Shown: positions 8,074 to 16,613 of the stretch, piece by piece
Layout: each line of letters begins with the position of its first letter
How positions within the stretch are numbered: the first letter of the stretch is position 1
Assembly: GCA_022616415.1 (NCBI GenBank)
Contig: JAKEEU010000276.1
Span: 1 to 64,000 of the forward strand
DNA from: Candidatus Zhuqueibacterota bacterium
GTDB lineage: Bacteria > Zhuqueibacterota > Zhuqueibacteria > Zhuqueibacterales > Zhuqueibacteraceae
Direction: 5' to 3'
Length of the DNA stretch: 64,000 nucleotides
Notes under the pieces: model-generated
Seen by the model: the letters and a program-made list of their open reading frames with translations, nothing else
Databases searched by the model: none
What the model was told of the DNA's origin: nothing
Program-made: the position numbers and the translations under genes

Positions 8074-8525
8074 TTACCTCCGCGTGATAATCAATCCCGA
8101 ACGACCGCGGGAGGTCCAAGCCTTGTAGAAAGTCATGGAATCAAGCTGAACCTCTTTGCCCAATGCCGGATCAATAAAAATCACATGGTCTCCTTCCAAA
8201 CCGCACACGACGACGGCATGAGAGGTTCTATCACCGGCATACGGCAGATGCTCCGCACCCAAAGCGACGATGATAGGTTGATTCGCGGCAAGATGATCGA
8301 ATAAATCGTGCAGACCCCATCCTTGAGATGAGTAACCTCAAAACCAAGCGAATGGATAAATTTCACCGCGTGCTCAAAACGAGCGCCGCGACGATTGGTC
8401 CGGCAGGCCGCAGCGATATTCTCTTCAGAATGCTCTTGAGCATAATAGCTCAGAACAATGCGAACACAAGCCGGTAGGCATGTGGATGGTGTTTCTTGTG
8501 GGAAAACAGGAGCATCAATCCTCAT
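8074..8525 (-). pseudogene. frameshifted C39-like peptidase, copy 2
   Basis: This copy of the 2653-3108 gene starts at ATG 8525 (MRIDAPVFPQETPSTCLPAC). It loses frame near 8312, where the C-run CCCCC of copy 1 (about 2896) is only CCCC here. The remaining residues continue in another frame from about 8262 (MGAEHLPYAGDRTSHAVVV). The Cys half and the His/Asp half are therefore on separate frames and the enzyme is probably lost, unless slippage in the C-run restores it. Confidence 0.85.
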
Positions 8526-8886
8526 TGGCTTTTTCTTCCAATAATGCCGGACTATCCGATTCCGCAGCCACCAGTTGACCATCCGCCGCAAAAGTTAATT
8601 TGCCCAAATTCTTTTGCAGAGACGGAAGAGTTACTTTGACATTCCATTTTTCGCCGTCCCAAACCGGCTCTTCGGCAGCGACGGCGTCTCCGACTTTCTC
8701 GAAGAGATATGTTCCGGCGATATCGGAAATCGCCTCCGCCGTCAGGCGCCGCGGGCGAATCGAAATGTTATGATCGTGCGGCTGCTCGACGATGACTTCG
8801 GTGCCTTCACGCCAACCCCATTGTGTCAAAATGGTATTGGGCACGTGCAGGCCTTTGGAAGTGATCTCGATAATAACTTTGCTCAT
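8515..8886 (-). CDS. AbrB/MazE-type DNA-binding protein, copy 2
   Basis: This protein differs from copy 1 (3098-3469) at only a handful of positions, almost all in the C-terminal third. The frame is intact while the partner peptidase is frameshifted, the pattern expected if the AbrB protein is harmless or protective and the peptidase costly. The upstream ~115 bases are also conserved between copies. Confidence 0.8.
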   Translation of the reverse strand: MSKVIIEITSKGLHVPNTILTQWGWREGTEVIVEQPHDHNISIRPRRLTAEAISDIAGTYLFEKVGDAVAAEEPVWDGEKWNVKVTLPSLQKNLGKLTFAADGQLVAAESDSPALLEEKANED

Positions 8887-9007
8887 ATTCTTTCCAAGCT
8901 TGCGATGTGCTTTCTACATTGCGTTTATGATTCACGAGTCGTTTATAAATTATAGTGATTTTTTTGTCTCAAAGCAAGCCTCGAAAAAAACTATTACAAA
9001 ATGAAAG

Positions 9008-9109
9008 TCATGAACTTGGCGCTTTCAAATCCAGCACAAGAATCGCATACAGCACCGGCACGAGCAGCAGCGTGATGATCGTTCTCAAGATCACCTCAAC
9101 GCGCTTTTG
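9008..9109 (-). pseudogene. C-terminal fragment of an RND (AcrB/MexB-type) efflux pump
   Basis: The minus strand encodes LRTIITLLLVPVLYAILVLD followed by LKAPSS and a stop. This is the typical last transmembrane helix and tail of an RND inner-membrane transporter. The ~1000 upstream residues are missing. It abuts the edge of the duplicated AbrB/C39 segment. Confidence 0.75.
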
Positions 9110-9463
9110 CTCCATTCAACTTGCCCCTTGCTACTTGCCCTATGCCTCCTCTCCCCAAAAACTTTGTCAATATTGAGAAATAACATCTGACAGGGCTAGC
9201 ATGGCTAACTTTGTGTAACTTTGTGCTTTCACGTCTTTGCGACTTCGGCGAGCTCAGTCGAGTCGTGCGCTTTTCGCTCCGAAAAAATTTTTTATTTTTC
9301 CTTCCGCATTTTCCCAATCTGCGCGTATTATATTGACTGGGTCCCACAAGGATTCAACTTTTTTAACAGGAGATATGGACAGACTCTGCCCGCAGCCATT
9401 CTTCGTTGATTGCGCTCTCCACCGGGAAAGCCATATTGGCAGGCAGAAAGGGAGCTGTGTGCT

Positions 9464-11032
9464 ATGAGATTGTTCAAATCAACGGCTTTACAAAAAACTT
9501 TATATGCCGTTCTTGCTGGTTTGGCCAGCACGGTGATCTTTGCCTCGCCGCTCTTTGCGCTCGATCCGAAAAAGCGCATTACGCAGTATGACATCCGCGT
9601 ATACAAGGCAAAGGACGGCCTGCCGATGAACGACATGAAAGACGTCTTTCAAGATTCCAAGGGCTATCTCTGGCTTGCCTGCCAGGAGGGCTTTGTGCGT
9701 TTCGACGGCGCGCGCTTTGTGTTGTTCGACAAAAGCAATTGTCCGGGATTGCGCGAAAACTTCATTTATGATATTGAAGAAGACTGGGAGGGCAATTTGT
9801 GGCTCGCCACCAATGGCGGCGGGGTCAGCCGCTTCGATGGAAAATCTTGCACCACGTTTGACACCGGCAATGGCTTAGCCAGTAATGTCGTCAAAAGAAT
9901 CCTGATAGGTCGGGATCAAACCATTTGGTTCGGGACGGAAAACGGCGTGACACGATTGAAAAAGGGCATTTATTCTTCCTACAAATTTGGTATTTTCACA
10001 GAGAGTCAGGAAGTCCTTACGCTCGAGGAAGATCGGCGGGGGAATTTGTTGGTTGGTTGCGCACAAACAGGATTACATGTCGTTCGAAATGATTCGACCT
10101 TTACCTTGCCGACTGATTTTTGTATTCATTCTTTTGTTGAACGAGAATCAGGTGAAATTATTCTGGGATCGAATTTTGGAAAATTATATGTCTATAATCA
10201 CAATCGTGTGGAGAAATATGGCCCTTATCAGCTTGCAACACCCCATACTGTTCGCGCTATTCATGAAGACCAGCAAGGAAATTTGTGGTTTGCTACAGAA
10301 GGGAGCGGCATCTTGCGGTATTATGATGGCCATCTTGAGGCTCTAACGGTTGAAACAGGCTTGCCGCAAGATCATAATTTTTTTATGAGGGTGATAGAAG
10401 ATCGAGAAAAAAGTCTCTGGTTCGTTGGCGATGGTGGATTACTGCAGCTCAAAGACAATAAGTTCACAACTTTTGGGCGCAATGAGGGTCTCACTTCCAG
10501 TTTTGGCAGCACGGTGTGTGAGGATCTCGACGGCACTATGTGGGCAGCGTTCCGAAATGGAGGTCTGGCAATGTTTGGCCGATACAACACCCGTACTTTG
10601 GGAGCCGAGGATAGGCTTGCCGGCGATAACATTAGCGCCGTGTTTCCGGTTCAAGATGGCGGATTATGGATTGGTACGAATAATGGCCTAAATTACTTTA
10701 AAGATGGGCGCATTCGTGAACATTGGAATGAGTGGAATAGGTATGTTGACATTCGATCACTATTTGAAAGCACTACAGGCGAGCTTTGGATCACCTTCGC
10801 GCTGCCCGAAGCAGGCAAAGTGATGGTGCGCATTTATTCGGAAACCGGTCAACTCGTCCGCTCGCTGTTTGATAACGAGATGCAAGCCGGCCAACATGTT
10901 GTCAGTTGGAATCGGCTGAATGAATCCGGCAACACTGTGGCCGCCGGGGTATATCTGTATCGGCTTGTGGTTCAGAGACAAAACGGTGAAACCGCTTTTA
11001 CCGAAACGCGACGGATGACTTTGGTGAAGTGA
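9464..11032 (+). CDS. secreted two-component-regulator-type beta-propeller with FlgD-like C-terminus
   Basis: ATG 9464 is chosen over upstream options because AAGGGAG lies nine bases before it and it opens a signal peptide (MRLFKSTALQKTLYAVLAGL, then ...ASPLFA). Residues ~40-420 hold repeated Reg_prop blades such as DSKGYLWLACQEGFVRFDG and EGNLWLATNGGGVSRFDG. The last ~75 residues (from FALPEAGKVMVRIYSETGQL) are a FlgD-like Ig/sorting domain ending AAGVYLYRL. A propeller blade breaks off at GELWITFALPEAG, which looks like a deletion joining propeller and tail. No kinase or HTH domain is present. A terminator follows. Confidence 0.8.
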   Translation: MRLFKSTALQKTLYAVLAGLASTVIFASPLFALDPKKRITQYDIRVYKAKDGLPMNDMKDVFQDSKGYLWLACQEGFVRFDGARFVLFDKSNCPGLRENFIYDIEEDWEGNLWLATNGGGVSRFDGKSCTTFDTGNGLASNVVKRILIGRDQTIWFGTENGVTRLKKGIYSSYKFGIFTESQEVLTLEEDRRGNLLVGCAQTGLHVVRNDSTFTLPTDFCIHSFVERESGEIILGSNFGKLYVYNHNRVEKYGPYQLATPHTVRAIHEDQQGNLWFATEGSGILRYYDGHLEALTVETGLPQDHNFFMRVIEDREKSLWFVGDGGLLQLKDNKFTTFGRNEGLTSSFGSTVCEDLDGTMWAAFRNGGLAMFGRYNTRTLGAEDRLAGDNISAVFPVQDGGLWIGTNNGLNYFKDGRIREHWNEWNRYVDIRSLFESTTGELWITFALPEAGKVMVRIYSETGQLVRSLFDNEMQAGQHVVSWNRLNESGNTVAAGVYLYRLVVQRQNGETAFTETRRMTLVK

Positions 11033-11052
11033 TCTTTTGATTTGCTAAACCG

Positions 11053-11094
11053 CGTGGCGAGGGTTTTGTAGGGGGAAACCTCGCCACGTTTTAT
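11053..11094 (+). terminator. rho-independent terminator
   Basis: CGTGGCGAGG (11053-11062) pairs with CCTCGCCACG (11079-11088), followed by TTTTATT. It lies 20 bases after the propeller gene stop. Confidence 0.85.
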
Positions 11095-11101
11095 TGAACT
11101 G

Positions 11102-11296
11102 TTGGCACTTCCTTCTGAACGGGCCCACAATTTTTGCATCGCCAACAATGTTTTATCTTTTGATCTGAAGCGCATCCTGCGCCAACTCTGGAAGGCCGGT
11201 CACTGCACCAAAGATGAAGTCCGCAAATTGATGGACGACATAGAAAAAGGCGAACCTGGTATGGTGATTAAGGGCAAGGGTGAAATTTTGCGTTGA
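11102..11296 (+). pseudogene. possible C-terminal remnant of a PIN-type (DUF3368-like) toxin
   Basis: The 64-residue frame has an amphipathic end, SFDLKRILRQLWKAGHCTKD, then EVRKLMDDIEKGE. This resembles the last helices of PIN-domain proteins of the DUF3368 group. The acidic catalytic residues of the N-terminal half are absent, and no ribosome-binding site is clear because the start is buried in the terminator tail. It could instead be a small free-standing protein. Confidence 0.35.
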
Positions 11297-11359
11297 TGCC
11301 CGTTCCCTAATTCGGTGACGAGTCGTCTTTAGGCAACGAACCCCAGGGCATAGCTGTTG

Positions 11360-11665
11360 TCACGCCGCTTCGAGCAAGATTTCGATAACGGCTTCCTTGT
11401 TAACACGAATCCGCTTGCCTTCCAATTTTGCTCCTTCGACGGCGTGAGGAATGAACCTATCGCCTTCGATATGTCCTTTGACCAAGACACGCTCGGGAGC
11501 GTCCATAGCGCCAGTTATTACGGCGCCATGTTCCATTTTATCCATCGCCTTCAATGTCCCAAAGAATTCGGAGGCGGGCATTTGATCGAACTCGTCACCG
11601 AGCACAAAATCCATCATGCCCGTAAATTCCTGCTCAGTTAATTCGCCTAATCGTTTTTCACTCAT
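11360..11665 (-). CDS. small conserved-looking hypothetical protein
   Basis: ATG 11665 (MSEKRLGELTEQEFTGMMDF) is preceded by AAGGAGAAG at good spacing, which decides the start over the upstream ATG at 11716. The 101-residue acidic protein has a helical N-terminus and a beta-like C-terminus (RVLVKGHIEGDRFIPHAVEG). I do not recognise the family. A second small frame (11743-11922) precedes it on the same strand, giving a two-gene unit of the size usual for toxin-antitoxin loci. Confidence 0.5.
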   Translation of the reverse strand: MSEKRLGELTEQEFTGMMDFVLGDEFDQMPASEFFGTLKAMDKMEHGAVITGAMDAPERVLVKGHIEGDRFIPHAVEGAKLEGKRIRVNKEAVIEILLEAA

Positions 11666-11742
11666 AATCACTTCTCCTTCATTTGCGATTGCAACCGCAT
11701 GATGCGCTGTTTCCATTCTTCATATAAAATGCTGCAAAAGTC

Positions 11743-11922
11743 TCAGTTCTCGCGCCAATGGTGATGCGGCTTGCCCCCTAATCCGTCAAACACGTCCAAT
11801 ACGCGGACTCGTTCCTCTGCCGAAAGCGAACGTGGTGAAAGCAGATACCGCACCGCTAAGGCTCGGTCGGCATCCGATAGCCGTGGAGCAAGCGAAATCT
11901 GAATTGGCTCAACCTTATCCAT
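11743..11922 (-). CDS. short open frame, 59 aa, upstream of the 101-aa gene
   Basis: ATG 11922 opens MDKVEPIQISLAPRLSDADR, continues ALAVRYLLSPRSLSAEERVR and ends GGKPHHHWREN. The composition is protein-like and the frame has no internal alternative. No strong ribosome-binding site is visible and no family is recognised. Confidence 0.35.
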   Translation of the reverse strand: MDKVEPIQISLAPRLSDADRALAVRYLLSPRSLSAEERVRVLDVFDGLGGKPHHHWREN

Positions 11923-12072
11923 TGGATTGGGCTATAAAATTGAGACGATGTTAATATGTTAATATAGCAAAAATTTAAGCTAATTTCAATGCTTGTTTGA
12001 TGAGATTTTTTGACTTCAGAAAAGAGGATAGGATTTCAAGTGGAAAACGAGTTTCTAAAACAAAATTATTTT

Positions 12073-12213
12073 TCATTGTTCGTCGCTGACCTTTTCCATC
12101 CAGTCGGCGGTCTTGCCGTCGAGCTGTTCTTGGATGGCGATGTGTGTCATAGCCGTGGTTGCCGTAGCGCCGTGCCAATGCTTCTCACCCGGCGAGAACC
12201 AGATCACGTCCCC
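12073..12213 (-). pseudogene. C-terminal fragment of a cupin-domain protein
   Basis: The minus strand reads DVIWFSPGEKHWHGATATTA, then MTHIAIQEQLDGKTADWMEK to a stop. This is the metal-binding H-x-H end and tail of cupin proteins often linked to carboxymuconolactone-decarboxylase-like genes. The N-terminal half is missing. A similar tail fragment occurs at 26016-26163. Confidence 0.75.
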
Positions 12214-12245
12214 TCACTTTTCTATTTCTTTTGTGTAGACATTCT

Positions 12246-12890
12246 CTATTTCACAAACCGCTCGAACCGATAAGCCAGCTCTGGGCCGCCTTCCCCCTCG
12301 TACGCCAGTTGGGCGACGAGCAGCGCGAACGGCTCGGTGTAACGGGCGATCCGTAAGGGTCCAGCGTCCACAGGATCGAAACCCACGTCGCGAATCAGCT
12401 CAGCGGCCACAGCTTTGCCGCTCTCGTCGTCGCCGCAGTACACCAGACTCGGTCGGCTGGCCTTGCGCTTGGCTTCGTACACGCCGAAAAGCACTTCGCT
12501 CGGCACGGTGTTGAACGCGGAGATGACCCGAGCCTTCGGAATCATCTTTGCAAGTTCTTCCGCGCCAGAGGAGGTATGGGCGACGACGAGTTCGCTGTTG
12601 TCATCATTCATCGGGAGGGAGCAGGTTACGATCACCTTGCCCGACAAGTCGCCTGCTTGTTTCAACACGTCGTCGACTCGGGACCAGTGCACGGCCAGCA
12701 AAAGGGCGTCTGCTTCGCGTGCGGCCTCACCCGGTGTGCCTGCTCGTGTGTTCCCCTTCGCCTCCCGTGCGAGCCTCTTCAGCTTCTGCTCGCTGCGCGC
12801 GTAGCTGAATACCACCTCATGTCCGGCACGCGCGAAGAGCGTTCCGAGCTTGCCACCCATCAATCCCGAACCTAAAATACCAACTCGCAT
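12246..12890 (-). CDS. F420-dependent-type NADP oxidoreductase
   Basis: This 214-residue Rossmann protein starts MRVGILGSGLMGGKLGTLFA. GGAG six bases before ATG 12890 decides the start. The N-terminal GxGxxG nucleotide-binding motif and the ADALLLAVHWSRVDDVL and RVISAFNTVPSEVLF segments fit the COG2085 family (NADPH:F420 oxidoreductase-like and related dinucleotide-binding reductases). The actual hydride acceptor cannot be told. It is the last gene in the minus-strand redox block. A fragment of the same family (GKFGTIFARAGH) recurs at 26127-26163. Confidence 0.8.
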   Translation of the reverse strand: MRVGILGSGLMGGKLGTLFARAGHEVVFSYARSEQKLKRLAREAKGNTRAGTPGEAAREADALLLAVHWSRVDDVLKQAGDLSGKVIVTCSLPMNDDNSELVVAHTSSGAEELAKMIPKARVISAFNTVPSEVLFGVYEAKRKASRPSLVYCGDDESGKAVAAELIRDVGFDPVDAGPLRIARYTEPFALLVAQLAYEGEGGPELAYRFERFVK

Positions 12891-13053
12891 GCTGCTCTCC
12901 TTCGCCTTTCGTTTACTTGCCACCGAACTTTCATCTTTGCAACGAGCTCTATTTTGATCTCTCGTTGCTATGAGATAGCCGTTGTGACGGGCATAATCTC
13001 ATATCGTGTCGTCGGGCGATTGATCTAAACCTATAAGGTGACACTGCTTCGAC

Positions 13054-13692
13054 TCACTTCGGATCAGCCGCGCCGTTTTTGATCCACTCTTCCATCTTGC
13101 TGACAAACTCGGCGTGACTAAGCGGCGGGGTGCTGCGGCCTTCGCCAGGATTCCAACCCCACAGCACAAGCGGGTCGGAACTAACGTGGTGAAGGAGCTC
13201 TTCCAGCGTTTTGCCGCCGTTCTGCTTCGGGTCTTTCAGTTGACGGGCGAGTTGGCCCGGCGTTCTGTTCTGAAAAACCATCGGCATTTCAGGCGGCGGC
13301 AAGTGCCAGTTCGGTGCGCCAGGCGGCATGTGTTCTCCAGGCAAGTTCGCGAGTTGATGACAGGCGCTGCACTTCATGCCGTAAACACCTTTGCCCTCGG
13401 GGCCGCGCTGCACGCGCTGAGCGTGCGGAATGTTATCATCAAATTGCAGCGGCAGGTTGCCATCCGGATGGCAGTTCATGCAGCGCGGATGCATAAAAAC
13501 TTTATAGGCTTCGGTGAAGGCGGCGCGGGCAATCGCGTCCTTGCGCTGCTGCTCAGTCGCGCTTGATTTTGCGGCTGAGCCAAACGGCGCGCTGCGCAGT
13601 GGATTGAGCCACAGCATCACTCCGATGCACGCCGAACCAACGACGATCAGTCGAACAAGGTCAAGTTTGGAAAATCTTTTTGAGCGATTCAT
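13054..13692 (-). CDS. membrane-anchored diheme cytochrome c
   Basis: ATG 13692, preceded by AAGGAG, gives 212 residues; the longer upstream frame is antisense-like and unsupported. Residues ~11-30 (LVRLIVVGSACIGVMLWL) form a membrane anchor. Two heme-binding motifs follow, CMNCH and CSACH. Proteins of this type sit next to IorAB-like dehydrogenases and probably carry electrons from the molybdenum enzyme to the respiratory chain (inference from context). It starts 20 bases after the iorB stop. Confidence 0.8.
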   Translation of the reverse strand: MNRSKRFSKLDLVRLIVVGSACIGVMLWLNPLRSAPFGSAAKSSATEQQRKDAIARAAFTEAYKVFMHPRCMNCHPDGNLPLQFDDNIPHAQRVQRGPEGKGVYGMKCSACHQLANLPGEHMPPGAPNWHLPPPEMPMVFQNRTPGQLARQLKDPKQNGGKTLEELLHHVSSDPLVLWGWNPGEGRSTPPLSHAEFVSKMEEWIKNGAADPK

Positions 13693-13711
13693 TTTATTTC
13701 TCCTTGTCTTT

Positions 13712-15877
13712 CTATCCGCGCAGATCTTCGCTGCGGATGGGCAGTTGTCTGATGCGTTTGCCTGTGGCGGCGAAAATAGCGTTGGCGACGGCGGGCGCAA
13801 TCGGCGGCACAGCGGTCTCGCCAACGCCGCCCATCTTTTCCGCACTGGGCACGATATGCACTTCCACGGCGGGCATTTCGTCCATGCGAAGCATCTTGTA
13901 GTCGTAAAAGTTGTGTTGCACAACGCGCCCGTTTTTAAAGGTGATTTCGCCGTAGAGCGCAGCGGTCAGACCGAACACAATACCGCTCTCCATCTGCGCC
14001 TCAATGGTGTCCGGGTTCACCACCGGGCCGCAGTCGATAGCGCAGACGACCCGATGGACTCTGAGCTTGCCCTCCTTGGAAACCGAGACTTCGGCCACTT
14101 GCGCGACAAAGCTCCCGAACGATTCGTGCACGGCCAAGCCGCGCGCGCGGCCTGGCGGCAGCGGCTTTCCCCAGCCGGCTTTGTCGGCGGCGAGCTCAAG
14201 GACCCTCTTGTGTCGCGGGTGCTTACCGAGTAGCGCGCGCCGGTACTCGTACGGGTCTTTGCCCGCCGCGTGGGCCAGCTCGTCCAGGAAGCTCTCGACG
14301 ACGAAGGCCGTGTGGGAGTGTCCGACCGAGCGCCACCAAAGCACCGGAACACCACTCTTCGGGCTGTGCAGATCAACATGCACATTGGGAATCGCGTAAG
14401 GCAGCTCGGCCGCCCCTTCCACGGAGGTGCCATCAACACCGTCTTTGACCATGAATTGCTCAAATGGTGTTCCCGCCAAGATGGATTGGCCCACGATGGT
14501 GTGCGCCCAGGCGATGGGATTGCCGCCTGAATCCAGGCCGGCGGAGATTCGGTCATACCACCTCGGACGATACCAGCCACCGTGGATGTCGTCCTCGCGG
14601 GTCCAGATGACTTTAACCGGCGTTTTGATGGCCTTCGAGATTTGCACCGCCTCTCGCACGAAGTGGTGGTCGGGGACGGCGCGACGTCCGAACCCGCCGC
14701 CCAACAGCGTGGTGTGGATTCTGACTTGCTCGGGCTTGAGCCCGGCGACCTCTGCCGCGGCGGCGCGGTCTCCGGTCTGGAACTGTGTGCCGGTCCAGAC
14801 GTCGCAGCCGTCGGGACGCACGTCGGCTACGCAGTTGAGCGGCTCCATCGGCGCGTGGGCGAGGTAGGGCACTTCGTAAACCGTTTCGAGTTTCTTGACG
14901 GCGCGGCTCATCGCGGTCGTCACGTCGCCTTCTTTCCTGGCCACGGCCCCCGGCTGTTTGGCGAGTTCTGCATACTGCGCGCCCTGCGTTTGGCTGTCCA
15001 GCCCGGATAGCAGGCCTTCCTCCCACACGATCTCCAATGCCTTGCGACCTTGCAACGCCGGCCAATAGCCATTGGCCACTACCGCGACCCCGCGGTCGAT
15101 CTCGACGACGTGCCGCACACCCGACACGGCTTTTGCTCTGCTGGCGTCAAAGCTTTTGACCTTCCCACCGAAGACGGAGGGGCGGGCGACGACGGCAACC
15201 AGCATACCCGGGACCTTGACGTCCAGACCGAAGACGCCTTTACCATTAATCTTCTCGGGCGTGTCCAGCCGTTTCGTCGGCTTGCCGATGAGCTTGAAAT
15301 CCTTGGGGTCTTTCAACGCGACGTTCTGCGGCGGCGTCATGCTTGACGCCTTCTCCGCCAAGCGTCCGTAGGACAGCCGGCGCCCTGAGGCCGTGTGAAT
15401 GACATGGCCGTTTTCCGCCCGGCAAGTCGCGGGATCAACCTTCCATGTCTCCGCCGCTGCAGCGATCAGCATCGCCCGGGCTGTAGCCCCGGCTTGGCGC
15501 AGTCGTTCCCACTCGGACCAAGTGCTCGTGCTGCCGCCGGTCATCTGGATGCCGAACTGAGTGTGGTTGTATGCCGGATCAACCGGCGCGGCTTCGACCC
15601 GGATCTTGCTCCAATCGGCGTCGAGTTCGTCGGCGACGATCATCGACAGCCCGGTATAAATTCCCTGGCCCATCTCGGAGTGGTTGGCGATAACCGTGAT
15701 GGAATCGTCTGCGCCGACGCGCAAGAAAGCATTCGGGGCAAAGACGGCGGCAGCCTGCTCCGCCGCTTCAGTGCGTTTGCCGTTAGTGGGGAGATAAAAG
15801 CCTATAACCAGACCGCCAAAAGCAGTGGCGCCAGTCTTGAGAAAATCACGGCGAGTAAGTCCGTTCGTGCCATTCAT
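13712..15877 (-). CDS. iorB: IorB-like molybdopterin-binding dehydrogenase large subunit
   Basis: This 721-residue protein begins with a Tat signal (LTRRDFLKTG, hydrophobic GGLVIGFYLP), so it is exported folded to the periplasm. It has the family features HSEMGQGIYTGL, LLGGGFGRR (about residue 395) and late VGETAVPPIAPA. These place it in the isoquinoline 1-oxidoreductase/aldehyde dehydrogenase beta-subunit group of the xanthine oxidase family, which hydroxylates N-heterocycles or oxidises aldehydes. Substrate is unknown. It follows iorA by 12 bases with a clear AAGGAG site and is followed by the cytochrome c gene. Confidence 0.88.
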   Translation of the reverse strand: MNGTNGLTRRDFLKTGATAFGGLVIGFYLPTNGKRTEAAEQAAAVFAPNAFLRVGADDSITVIANHSEMGQGIYTGLSMIVADELDADWSKIRVEAAPVDPAYNHTQFGIQMTGGSTSTWSEWERLRQAGATARAMLIAAAAETWKVDPATCRAENGHVIHTASGRRLSYGRLAEKASSMTPPQNVALKDPKDFKLIGKPTKRLDTPEKINGKGVFGLDVKVPGMLVAVVARPSVFGGKVKSFDASRAKAVSGVRHVVEIDRGVAVVANGYWPALQGRKALEIVWEEGLLSGLDSQTQGAQYAELAKQPGAVARKEGDVTTAMSRAVKKLETVYEVPYLAHAPMEPLNCVADVRPDGCDVWTGTQFQTGDRAAAAEVAGLKPEQVRIHTTLLGGGFGRRAVPDHHFVREAVQISKAIKTPVKVIWTREDDIHGGWYRPRWYDRISAGLDSGGNPIAWAHTIVGQSILAGTPFEQFMVKDGVDGTSVEGAAELPYAIPNVHVDLHSPKSGVPVLWWRSVGHSHTAFVVESFLDELAHAAGKDPYEYRRALLGKHPRHKRVLELAADKAGWGKPLPPGRARGLAVHESFGSFVAQVAEVSVSKEGKLRVHRVVCAIDCGPVVNPDTIEAQMESGIVFGLTAALYGEITFKNGRVVQHNFYDYKMLRMDEMPAVEVHIVPSAEKMGGVGETAVPPIAPAVANAIFAATGKRIRQLPIRSEDLRG

Positions 15878-15889
15878 GGCTTGTTCTCC

Positions 15890-16351
15890 TTATTTTTCCG
15901 CCATCATACGGGCGGCGTGATGAATAGCGCGGCGGATGCGGTTGTAAGTTCCACACCGGCAGATATTGCCGGTCATCACGTCGTCAATGTCCGTGTCGGT
16001 TGGTTTGGGATTGTGGGCCAGCAGCACGGCGGCGCTCATAATCTGCCCCGACTGGCAGTAGCCGCACTGCGGCACGTCCTCAGCAATCCAGGCCTGTTGC
16101 AAAGGATGGCCGAGGTCGGGCGACAATCCCTCGATGGTGGTGATGTCTTTTCCAACGACAGCAGAGACGGGTGTGACACAGGAGCGTGCCGCCTCGCCGT
16201 TGACATGCACCGTGCAGGCCCCGCACTGGGCCACGCCGCAGCCGAACTTTGTTCCGGTCAAGCCGATGCTGTCGCGCAACGCCCACAAAAGCGGCGTCGC
16301 CGGATCCACATTGACCTCGTACTTTTTCCGATTGACGTTGAGCGTAATCAT
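15890..16351 (-). CDS. iorA: IorA-like (2Fe-2S) small subunit
   Basis: The 153-residue protein carries both iron-sulfur motifs of this family. The plant-ferredoxin-type cluster is at FGCGVAQCGACTVHVNG with a later Cys (RSC), and the second cluster is at CGYCQSGQ and CRCGTYNRIRRA. AGGAGGTG six bases before ATG 16351 gives a strong start. With iorB and the cytochrome it forms a minus-strand operon. The AraC gene upstream may regulate it. Confidence 0.9.
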   Translation of the reverse strand: MITLNVNRKKYEVNVDPATPLLWALRDSIGLTGTKFGCGVAQCGACTVHVNGEAARSCVTPVSAVVGKDITTIEGLSPDLGHPLQQAWIAEDVPQCGYCQSGQIMSAAVLLAHNPKPTDTDIDDVMTGNICRCGTYNRIRRAIHHAARMMAEK

Positions 16352-16414
16352 TAATGCACCTCCTCTTTATAGTTTCAATCTGGCCGTTACCGAACAAGCT
16401 AGTTACATAAAATT

Positions 16415-16545
16415 AATCGGTGGAATCAAAGAGGTGGTAGCTCAATCGTTCCTACTTTTTGCCTAATTCTCTCGGCAGCCGAAAAATCAGTAGGTGATTT
16501 CACTGGGGGCCGTTTGGCGGGGAGTCATTTCAGGGGGTGGAATAA
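16415..16545. repeat. 131-bp intergenic repeat, copy 1
   Basis: The segment from AATCGGTGGAATCAAAG to CAGGGGGTGGAATAA is repeated at 28741-28870 with few differences, both in AraC/oxidoreductase neighbourhoods. No coding frame or palindrome explains it. Copy 1 lies between iorA and the AraC gene, where I see nothing else. Confidence 0.75.
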
Positions 16546-16613
16546 AATATCAATTACAAATTGTCTCTACTTGGCCTTGAAAATCGAATGTTTTCGTGAA
16601 TCAATAGTTTATT

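Noticed and set aside
13693..13923. N-terminal extension of the cytochrome c frame
   Set aside because: The extra 77 residues run antisense-like through the end of iorB. ATG 13692 with AAGGAG is a far better start.
15395..16354. 319-aa open frame on the plus strand
   Set aside because: It is antisense to iorB/iorA, which have strong family motifs and ribosome-binding sites. The frame has no domain and is a GC-rich shadow.
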